Source: Pseudomonadota bacterium (lineage in GTDB: Bacteria > Pseudomonadota > Alphaproteobacteria > Sphingomonadales > Sphingomonadaceae). From it: DNA of 6,761 nucleotides. Positions 1 through 6,761 of this stretch are shown here, one piece after another. Both the position numbers and the translations under genes were made by a program. The stretch's first letter is position 1; every line of letters starts with the position of its first letter. The notes below the pieces were generated by a model. The model did not search any database. It was given only the letters and a program-made list of their open reading frames with translations, and was not told the origin of the DNA. The stretch is taken from positions 1 to 6,761 of the forward strand of contig JAFAEZ010000121.1 of assembly GCA_023423775.1 (NCBI GenBank), read 5' to 3'.

Positions 1-2247
1 CTGCAGGAGCGCCTGCTGCGCGAGGCCGAGGAAGCCCGCCTCGCCACGCTCGAGGAGGCACGCCGCCGCGAGGATCGCCAGGCCCAGCAGGCGACCGAGG
101 AAGAAAAGCGCCGCGCCGAGGACAACCGCAAGGCCGAGGAAGCCGCCGCCGCCGAGCGCGCCCGCGAGGCCGAGGAAGCCGCCAAGCGCGCTGCCGAGGA
201 AGCCGCACGTCCGGCCCCTGAGCCGGCCGCTCCTGCTGCTGTGACCGAGGAAGAAGAGCGTCGCCCTGCGCATCCGCGCCCGAAGGGCTTCGTCAATGTC
301 GCCAAGCGACCCGAGCCGACGCGTCCGGCGCGCGGCGCCCGCGGCGGCGACGATCGCCGTCAGTCCGGCAAGCTCACCGTCACCCGCGCGCTCAATGATG
401 GCGACGGCGGCGCCCGTGCGCGTTCGCTCGCGGCGCTGAAGCGCGCCCGCGAGAAGGAAAAGCGCCACCATCAGATGGGCGGCCCGCAAGCCAAGCAGAT
501 CCGCGACGTCGTCGTTCCCGACACGATCACGGTCGGCGAGCTCGCCAACCGCATGGCCGAGAAGGGCGCCGACCTCGTCAAGTCGCTCTTCAAGATGGGC
601 ATGGTCGTCACCGTCAACCAGGCGATCGACCAGGATACGGCCGAGCTGCTGGTCACCGAATTCGGCCATAACATCAAGCGCGTCAGCGAAGCGGACGTCG
701 AGATCGGCGTCGGCGGCGAGGAAGATGCGCCCGAGACGCTGAAGCCGCGTTCGCCTGTCGTGACCATCATGGGTCACGTCGATCACGGCAAGACTTCGCT
801 GCTCGACGCCATCCGCGGCGCCTCCGTCCAGAGCGGCGAGGCGGGCGGCATCACCCAGCATATCGGCGCCTATCAGGTCGCGCTGCCCGACAAGTCGAAG
901 ATCACATTCCTCGACACGCCGGGCCACGAGGCCTTCACCGAGATGCGCCAGCGCGGAGCCAACGTCACCGATATCGTTATCCTGGTGGTGGCGGCCGATG
1001 ACGGCCTGCGTCCGCAGACGATCGAGGCGATCAACCACACCAAGGCGGCCGGCGTGCCGATGATCGTGGCGATCAACAAGATCGACAAGCACGAGGCTAA
1101 TCCGCAGAAGGTCCGCGAGGAGCTGCTGCAGCATGAGGTCATCGTCGAGGCGATGTCCGGCGACGTCCAGGACGTCGAGGTGTCGGCGCTGAAGAAGACC
1201 AACCTCGACAAGTTGCTCGAGGCGATCCAGCTCCAGGCGGAACTGCTCGAGCTCAAGGCCAATCCCGATCGTCCGGCCGAGGCCGTGGTGATCGAGGCCA
1301 AGCTCGACAAGGGCCGCGGCCCGCTCGCCACCGTTCTGGTCCAGCGCGGCACGCTGCGCGTCGGCGACACGTTCGTGGTCGGCGCCGCCAGCGGCAAGGT
1401 CCGCGCGATGATCGACGACAAGGGCAAGCAGGTGAAGGAAGCCGGGCCGTCGGTGCCGGTCGAAGTGCTCGGCCTGTCGGCCGTGCCGTCGGCGGGCGAT
1501 CCCTTCTCGGTGGTCGAGAACGACGCCCGCGCCCGCGAAGTCGCCGCTTATCGCCAGAGCCTGCTCGACCGCAAGCGGACCACCTCCGCGCCGGTCAGCC
1601 TTGAGAATATGTTCGCCTCGCGGGCGAGCATGACCAAGGAGTTCCCGATGGTCATCAAGGCCGACGTGCAGGGCTCGGTCGAGGCGATCGTCAATGCCGT
1701 CAACCGCATCTCGACCGACGAGATCCGCGTCCGTGTGCTCCATTCGGGCGTCGGCGCGATCACGGAGAGCGACGTCACCCTGGCCAGCGCCTCGAACGCG
1801 CCGATCATCGGCTTCAATGTCCGTCCGAACGCCAAGGCGCGCGAGATCGGCGAGCGTAACAAGGTCGAGTTCCGCTATTACGACGTCATCTACCATCTCA
1901 CCGACTGGGTGAAGCAGGCGATGGCCGGCGAGCTCGGACCCGAGATCGTCGAGACCGTCGTCGGCCGCGCCGAGGTCAAGGAGGTCTTCCCGGCCGGCAA
2001 GAAGGACAAGGCGGCCGGTCTGCTCGTCCTCGAGGGCGTCATCCGCAAGGGCCTGCACGCCCGCCTTACCCGCGCCGACGTCATCGTCTCGAAGACGACG
2101 ATCGCCTCGCTGCGGCGCTTCAAGGACGACGTCGCCGAAGTGCGCGCCGGTCTCGAATGCGGTGTGCTCCTCGCCGACACGAACGACATCAAGGCGGGCG
2201 ACCACCTGGAGGTCTTCGAGGTCGAGGAACGGGCCCGGACGCTCTAA
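1..2247 (+). CDS. infB: Translation initiation factor IF-2 (5'-partial; start lies before the window)
   Basis: IF-2 is the cytoplasmic GTPase that places fMet-tRNA on the 30S subunit and promotes 50S joining. The frame is open from base 1, so the true start is upstream; the GTG at 241 is an internal Val codon with no Shine-Dalgarno before it. Counting from window codon 1, residues 1-80 are an Ala/Glu/Arg-rich charged, probably helical arm, followed by a basic Pro/Arg/Gly linker. IF2_N spans about 172-228. The GTPase domain shows G1 GHVDHGKT (258-265), GGIT (282-285), G3 DTPGHE (305-310, with the catalytic His at 309), G4 NKID (359-362) and G5 SAL (395-397). A beta-barrel domain II follows (about 420-505), then IF-2 domain 3 (about 520-640), then the fMet-tRNA-binding C-terminal barrel with SLRRFKDDV (703-711) and ECG (719-721). 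All key GTPase residues are intact. 748 residues are visible, so about 100 or more are probably missing. It heads the visible operon, with rbfA 47 nt downstream. Confidence 0.98.
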   Translation: MQERLLREAEEARLATLEEARRREDRQAQQATEEEKRRAEDNRKAEEAAAAERAREAEEAAKRAAEEAARPAPEPAAPAAVTEEEERRPAHPRPKGFVNVAKRPEPTRPARGARGGDDRRQSGKLTVTRALNDGDGGARARSLAALKRAREKEKRHHQMGGPQAKQIRDVVVPDTITVGELANRMAEKGADLVKSLFKMGMVVTVNQAIDQDTAELLVTEFGHNIKRVSEADVEIGVGGEEDAPETLKPRSPVVTIMGHVDHGKTSLLDAIRGASVQSGEAGGITQHIGAYQVALPDKSKITFLDTPGHEAFTEMRQRGANVTDIVILVVAADDGLRPQTIEAINHTKAAGVPMIVAINKIDKHEANPQKVREELLQHEVIVEAMSGDVQDVEVSALKKTNLDKLLEAIQLQAELLELKANPDRPAEAVVIEAKLDKGRGPLATVLVQRGTLRVGDTFVVGAASGKVRAMIDDKGKQVKEAGPSVPVEVLGLSAVPSAGDPFSVVENDARAREVAAYRQSLLDRKRTTSAPVSLENMFASRASMTKEFPMVIKADVQGSVEAIVNAVNRISTDEIRVRVLHSGVGAITESDVTLASASNAPIIGFNVRPNAKAREIGERNKVEFRYYDVIYHLTDWVKQAMAGELGPEIVETVVGRAEVKEVFPAGKKDKAAGLLVLEGVIRKGLHARLTRADVIVSKTTIASLRRFKDDVAEVRAGLECGVLLADTNDIKAGDHLEVFEVEERARTL
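25..204 (+). repeat. Degenerate Ala/Glu coding repeat in the infB N-terminal arm
   Basis: The 12-mer GCCGAGGAAGCC, coding Ala-Glu-Glu-Ala, occurs exactly at 25-36, 133-144, 169-180 and 193-204, all in frame, within a longer run of Ala/Glu/Arg codons. The protein segment is low-complexity, highly charged and probably a long helix or coiled coil. Such arms are common and variable in length in alphaproteobacterial IF-2. The exact codon repetition suggests growth by slippage or local duplication, which is inference. Confidence 0.6.
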
Positions 2248-2251
2248 GCAT

Positions 2252-2279
2252 TTCCCTCCCCCGTTCGCGGGGGAGGGGA
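2252..2279. repeat. GC-rich palindromic intergenic repeat between infB and rbfA
   Basis: The arms CCCTCCCCCG (2254-2263) and CGGGGGAGGG (2268-2277) are perfect reverse complements around a TTCG loop (2264-2267). A T-G wobble pair (2253/2278) and a T-A pair (2252/2279) extend the stem to 12 bp. No T-run follows, so it is not a standard Rho-independent terminator. The sequence matches the dispersed palindromes seen between genes in many proteobacteria, whose antisense translation gives the familiar SPPPRTGEG peptide. In RNA it could block 3' exonucleases or modulate expression between infB and rbfA. The hairpin is seen directly; membership of a dispersed family is from memory, and any function is inferred. 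Confidence 0.75.
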
Positions 2280-2294
2280 TGGAGCTGTTGATCT

Positions 2295-2696
2295 ATGCGT
2301 CACAATGAATCCCAAGAAGGGCGCTCGGTCCGCCTGCTGCGCGTCGGCGAGCAGGTGCGCCATGCGCTGAGCGAAGTGCTCGCCCGCGGCGACGTGCATG
2401 ACGACGTGCTGGCGAGCCATCCGGTCTCGGTCACCGAGGTGCGGATGTCGCCGGACCTGCGCCATGCCACCGTCTTCGTGAAGCCGCTGCTCGGCGCCGA
2501 CGAGACGCAGGTGATCGCGGCGCTGAAGAAGAACGTGCGCTATCTGCGCGGCGAGGTGTCGCGGCGGGTGAACACCAAATATGCGGCGATGCTGAAGTTC
2601 CTGCCCGACGAGAGCTTCGACGAGGGGTCGCATATCGACCAGATCTTGCGCTCGCCAAAGGTGGCGGCGGACCTCGGCGGCGACGAGGAGGCGTGA
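2295..2696 (+). CDS. rbfA: 30S ribosome-binding factor A (RbfA)
   Basis: RbfA is a small KH-fold assembly factor that binds the immature 30S subunit near the 5' end of 16S rRNA, helps late maturation and is needed for growth in the cold. The 133-residue length is normal for the alphaproteobacterial form. Visible family signatures are the N-terminal RVGEQVRHALSEVLARG helix, the strand SVTEVRMSPDLRHATVFV, and the C-terminal YLRGEVSRRVNTKYAAML followed by LKFLPDESFDEGSHIDQIL. The ATG at 2295 is fixed as the start by an in-frame TGA at 2289-2291 just upstream. A GGAG at 2281-2284 sits 10 nt before it, slightly long for a Shine-Dalgarno. The stop TGA overlaps the next gene's GTG as GTGA. The position after infB agrees with the conserved cluster. 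Confidence 0.97.
   Translation: MRHNESQEGRSVRLLRVGEQVRHALSEVLARGDVHDDVLASHPVSVTEVRMSPDLRHATVFVKPLLGADETQVIAALKKNVRYLRGEVSRRVNTKYAAMLKFLPDESFDEGSHIDQILRSPKVAADLGGDEEA
2685..2691 (+). promoter_or_regulatory. Purine-rich ribosome binding site for the GNAT gene, inside the rbfA 3' end
   Basis: GAGGAGG lies immediately before the GTG at 2693. Counting from the upstream GAGG (2685-2688) the spacing is 4 nt, which is short but usable. The only nearby alternative start, ATG at 2711, has no such motif at a suitable distance. This favours the GTG start and a coupled GTGA stop/start junction. Confidence 0.5.
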
Positions 2697-3232
2697 GCCT
2701 CGGCGCGCCGATGGCGGACGGCGCGCTCCGCCTCGAACCGCTCGCCGAGCCGCACCGCGACGCGCTGCGCGCGGCTTGCGCCGAGGATGGCGAGATCTGG
2801 ACGATCTACGCCATTCCCTACGGCCCGGACCATTTCGACGCGAGCTTCGACGCCCTGATCGCGCGCCCCAATGGCCGCGCCTTCGCGATCTTCCTCGATA
2901 ATCGCCTGGTCGGCATGAGCGCCTATATCGGCATCGAGCCGGACCGCGGCGTGCTCGAGATCGGCAATACTTATTACGTCCCTTCGCTGCGCGGCAGCGG
3001 CATCAACCGCCGCGTCAAGGATCTGATGATCGGCCGCGCGATCGAAAGCGGCTTCCGCCGCATCGAATTCCGCGTCGATGCCCGCAACGCGCGCTCGCAG
3101 GCGGCGATGGCCAAGCTCGGCGGCGTACGCGAAGGCGTGATCCGGCAGGAACGGATCACCTGGACCGGCCATGTGCGCGACACGGTCCTCTTCTCGATCC
3201 TGGCGGACGAATGGCCCTCCACGGCTGGCTGA
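2693..3232 (+). CDS. GNAT-family N-acetyltransferase, RimJ/RimL-like (COG1670 type)
   Basis: This is a 179-residue protein with the GNAT fold, expected to transfer acetyl from acetyl-CoA to an amine; the substrate is unknown. The opening GALRLEPLAEPHRDAL (10-25) is the usual first strand and helix of the RimJ/RimL group. EIGNTYYVPSLRGSGIN (89-105) contains the acetyl-CoA pyrophosphate loop RGSGIN, a form of the Q/R-x-x-G-x-G/A motif. FRVDARNARSQAAMAKLGGVREG (126-148) is the C-terminal Asn/Ser helix and strand of the superfamily. No signal peptide or membrane segment is seen, so it is cytoplasmic. The start is GTG in a GTGA overlap with rbfA; ATG 2711 (Met7) is an alternative that keeps the whole domain. 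Its end overlaps truB by 22 nt, so it is probably co-translated with ribosome-maturation genes. An acetyl target such as a ribosomal protein is possible, but that rests on context alone. Base composition resembles its neighbours. Confidence 0.9.
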   Translation: MSLGAPMADGALRLEPLAEPHRDALRAACAEDGEIWTIYAIPYGPDHFDASFDALIARPNGRAFAIFLDNRLVGMSAYIGIEPDRGVLEIGNTYYVPSLRGSGINRRVKDLMIGRAIESGFRRIEFRVDARNARSQAAMAKLGGVREGVIRQERITWTGHVRDTVLFSILADEWPSTAG

Positions 3233-4116
3233 TCGTCGACAAGCCGCTCGGCCCCGGCTCCACCCAGATCGTCTCCGCGGTGAAGCGCGCGCTGAAAGCG
3301 GGCGGATACCCGAAGATGAAGGTCGGCCACGGCGGCACGCTCGATCCGCTGGCGAGCGGCGTGCTGCCGGTGGCGCTGGGGGAGGCGACCAAGCTTTCCG
3401 GCCGGATGCTCGATGCCGACAAGATCTACGACTTCACGATCGGCTTCGGTGCCGAGACGTCGACCCTCGACGGGGAAGGGGAGGTGGTCGCCACCTCGGA
3501 CGTTCGCCCCACTTTGGCGGCAGTGGAGGCGGCGCTGCCGCTCTTCACCGGCGCGATCGAGCAGGTGCCGCCGGCTTATTCGGCGCTGATGATCGACGGC
3601 CAGCGCGCCTACGACCGCGCCCGCGCCGGCGAACAGGTTGAAATGAAGAACCGGTCGGTCACGGTACACGAATTGGTCCTGAAACCGGCCGCGGCATGGC
3701 AGCTGGACGAACTGGAGGAAATCACTCTCACGGCGCGCGTCTCGAAGGGCACCTATATTCGCTCGCTCGCGCGCGACATCGCCCGCGCTGTCGGCACGGT
3801 CGGCTCGGTCACCATGCTGCGGCGGGCGAAGGCCGGTCCGTTCACCCTGGGCGGAGCGATTTCGCTGGACAAATTGGCCGATCTCGGCCATGCGCGCCAG
3901 CTTGAACAGGCACTCTTGCCGCTGACGGCGGGGCTGGACGACATCCCGGCTCTACCCGTCGCCCCCGATCAGGCAAGGCTGCTCCGCCAGGGGCAGAAGG
4001 TGATCGGGATTGCCGCACAGCCAGGGCTACACCTCGCGACCGACCAGTCTGTTCCGGTTGCTTTGGTGGAGCTTTCCGAAGGGGAACTTCGGGTGGTGCG
4101 CGGCTTCAACCTCTAA
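3211..4116 (+). CDS. truB: tRNA pseudouridine(55) synthase TruB
   Basis: TruB isomerises U55 of the tRNA T-loop to pseudouridine and also acts as a tRNA chaperone in the cytoplasm. The protein has 301 residues, a normal length. The N-terminal HGWLIVDKPLG is followed by motif II, GHGGTLDPLASG, with the catalytic Asp at 45. Tyr73 in KIYDFTIGFG matches the active-site Tyr76 of the E. coli enzyme, and Arg184 in GTYIRSLARDI matches its conserved Arg181. PPAYSAL (120-126) is present. It is followed by Met127, where E. coli has Lys130. The C-terminal about 50 residues look like the PUA-like TruB_C domain. The ATG at 3211 lies inside the GNAT gene (22-nt overlap) with only a weak GGA before it, suggesting translational coupling. 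The N-terminal MALHGWL matches the usual family start. rpsO follows after 15 nt. Confidence 0.97.
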   Translation: MALHGWLIVDKPLGPGSTQIVSAVKRALKAGGYPKMKVGHGGTLDPLASGVLPVALGEATKLSGRMLDADKIYDFTIGFGAETSTLDGEGEVVATSDVRPTLAAVEAALPLFTGAIEQVPPAYSALMIDGQRAYDRARAGEQVEMKNRSVTVHELVLKPAAAWQLDELEEITLTARVSKGTYIRSLARDIARAVGTVGSVTMLRRAKAGPFTLGGAISLDKLADLGHARQLEQALLPLTAGLDDIPALPVAPDQARLLRQGQKVIGIAAQPGLHLATDQSVPVALVELSEGELRVVRGFNL

Positions 4117-4122
4117 TGTGAA

Positions 4123-4128
4123 AGGAAG
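4123..4128 (+). promoter_or_regulatory. Shine-Dalgarno site of rpsO
   Basis: AGGAAG lies in the 15-nt truB-rpsO gap; the AGGA core (4123-4126) ends 5 nt before the ATG at 4132. It is one of the clearest ribosome binding sites here, fitting a highly expressed ribosomal protein. The gap is too short to hold a structured regulatory leader like that of E. coli rpsO, unless the leader extends into truB. Confidence 0.75.
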
Positions 4129-4131
4129 ACG

Positions 4132-4401
4132 ATGTCGGTTAGCATCGAGCGCAAGCAGGAAATCATCAACGACAACGCCCGCAAGTCGGGCGACACCGGA
4201 TCCCCCGAGGTCCAGGTCGCGATCCTCACCGAGCGCATCACCAATCTCACCGAGCACTTCAAGACCCACGCCAAGGACAATCACTCGCGCCGCGGTCTGC
4301 TGATGCTGGTCAACAAGCGCCGCTCGCTTCTGGACTATCTCCGGAAGACCGATGGCGAGCGCTACACCGCACTGATCACGAAGCTCGGGCTTCGCAAGTA
4401 A
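4132..4401 (+). CDS. rpsO: Small ribosomal subunit protein S15 (uS15)
   Basis: S15 is a primary binding protein of the 16S rRNA central domain that organises the platform and contributes to an intersubunit bridge. The 89-residue length is the bacterial standard. The signature runs from residue 42: HFKTHAKDNHSRRGLLMLVN, then KRRSLLDYLRK. It includes His42, His46 and Asp49, which contact rRNA in the family (41, 45 and 48 when Met1 is removed). GDTGSPEVQVAILTERI (20-36) is the conserved helix 1-2 segment. The ATG follows a good Shine-Dalgarno. The gene ends 6 nt before a Rho-independent terminator, so it is the last gene of the infB-side transcript unless readthrough reaches pnp. Confidence 0.99.
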   Translation: MSVSIERKQEIINDNARKSGDTGSPEVQVAILTERITNLTEHFKTHAKDNHSRRGLLMLVNKRRSLLDYLRKTDGERYTALITKLGLRK

Positions 4402-4407
4402 CATGGG

Positions 4408-4438
4408 ACGGCCCCCTCGCGGGGCCGTTTCTCTTTTT
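4408..4438 (+). terminator. Rho-independent terminator after rpsO
   Basis: The 8-bp perfect stem ACGGCCCC (4408-4415) pairs with GGGGCCGT (4421-4428) around a CTCGC loop. It runs into TTTCTCTTTTT (4428-4438), a U-rich tract interrupted by two C and a lone T. It starts 6 nt after the rpsO stop. The broken U-run may allow partial readthrough into pnp. Confidence 0.9.
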
Positions 4439-4556
4439 CGGGCGGTCGCAATCCGGCGACCCCTGGAATGGACCGTTCGGGTCCACAAGGCGGGCCAAAC
4501 TGCCCGCACGCAGGCCACCGGCCGCATCTGGCCGCCGGTGATGTAAGGAAAAACAG
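4439..4556 (+). promoter_or_regulatory. pnp 5' leader with four consecutive hairpins
   Basis: After the terminator, the spacer holds four non-overlapping perfect inverted repeats. H1 pairs 4444-4449 with 4456-4461 (GGTCGC/GCGACC, 6-nt loop). H2 pairs 4469-4474 with 4480-4485 (TGGACC/GGTCCA, loop GTTCG). H3 pairs 4490-4495 with 4502-4507 (GCGGGC/GCCCGC, 6-nt loop). H4 pairs 4516-4522 with 4534-4540 (CACCGGC/GCCGGTG, 11-nt loop). H4 has an alternative 5-bp fold (4519-4523 with 4530-4534) and ends 4 nt before the pnp ribosome binding site. In E. coli a double-stranded pnp leader is cut by RNase III and PNPase then represses its own mRNA; a comparable role here is inference. I see no convincing -35/-10 promoter in the spacer. 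Confidence 0.5.
4545..4549 (+). promoter_or_regulatory. Shine-Dalgarno site of pnp
   Basis: AAGGA ends 7 nt before the ATG at 4557. The next in-frame ATG at 4566 would be 16 nt away, so this site decides for 4557. The minimal start-stop pair ATGTAA (4541-4546) overlaps it. Confidence 0.75.

Positions 4557-6761
<2,205 letters not shown>

Noticed and set aside
241..243. GTG as a start of a shorter IF-2
   Set aside because: The frame is open upstream with typical IF-2 arm sequence, and there is no Shine-Dalgarno before it. It is an internal Val codon, although an internal-start isoform cannot be formally excluded.
2252..2279. Palindrome after infB as a Rho-independent terminator
   Set aside because: No T-run follows on either strand. 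The neighbouring genes are co-directional and belong to one conserved operon.
2244..2633. Minus-strand frame containing the peptide SPPPRTGEG, starting opposite the infB-rbfA gap
   Set aside because: This peptide is the known spurious translation of dispersed GC palindromes, and the rest is antisense to rbfA.
2540..3891. Overlapping minus-strand open frames across rbfA, the GNAT gene and truB
   Set aside because: They are Ala/Arg/Asp-rich shadows of three recognisable plus-strand proteins, with no domain motif of their own.
4402..4556. A small RNA gene or a pnp promoter in the rpsO-pnp spacer
   Set aside because: I could not find a -35/-10 pair good enough to support either. The hairpins are more simply read as terminator plus leader structure.

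Overview
This window is a piece of a GC-rich alphaproteobacterial chromosome, roughly mid-60s % GC by eye. Protein features that I recognise from sphingomonads suggest Sphingomonadales. These are the TruB N-terminus opening MALHGWLIVDKPLG, the PNPase N-terminus opening MFDMKKVEIEWGGK, and the wording of IF-2 and RbfA. The genus call is inference from remembered family sequences, not from a search.

All six genes lie on the + strand, in the order infB (5' end missing), rbfA, a GNAT-family acetyltransferase, truB, rpsO, pnp (3' end missing). This is the conserved nusA-infB-rbfA-truB-rpsO-pnp translation and RNA-metabolism cluster, with one extra acetyltransferase gene between rbfA and truB.

Region by region: positions 1-2247 encode IF-2, with an Ala/Glu/Arg-rich charged N-terminal arm, the IF2_N domain, the GTPase core and the fMet-tRNA-binding C-terminus. 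Positions 2248-2294 hold a perfect 10-bp GC-rich palindrome with a TTCG loop, of the dispersed intergenic repeat type. Positions 2295-4116 are a tightly packed rbfA-GNAT-truB block with overlapping stops and starts (GTGA junction, then a 22-nt overlap), which suggests translational coupling. rpsO follows after 15 nt and ends at a strong Rho-independent terminator (4408-4438). The 155-nt rpsO-pnp spacer then carries four further short hairpins in a row before the pnp ribosome binding site. pnp runs off the right edge inside an Arg/Gly/Asp-rich tail with tandem GDR repeats.

The products work together in translation. IF-2 positions initiator tRNA, RbfA matures the 30S subunit, TruB makes pseudouridine 55 in tRNA, S15 is a primary 30S assembly protein, and PNPase degrades RNA 3'-5'. 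I see no tRNA, rRNA, CRISPR array, insertion sequence or defence system here. The items most worth a second look are the hairpin array in the pnp leader, the GNAT gene within the translation operon, and the repetitive PNPase tail.
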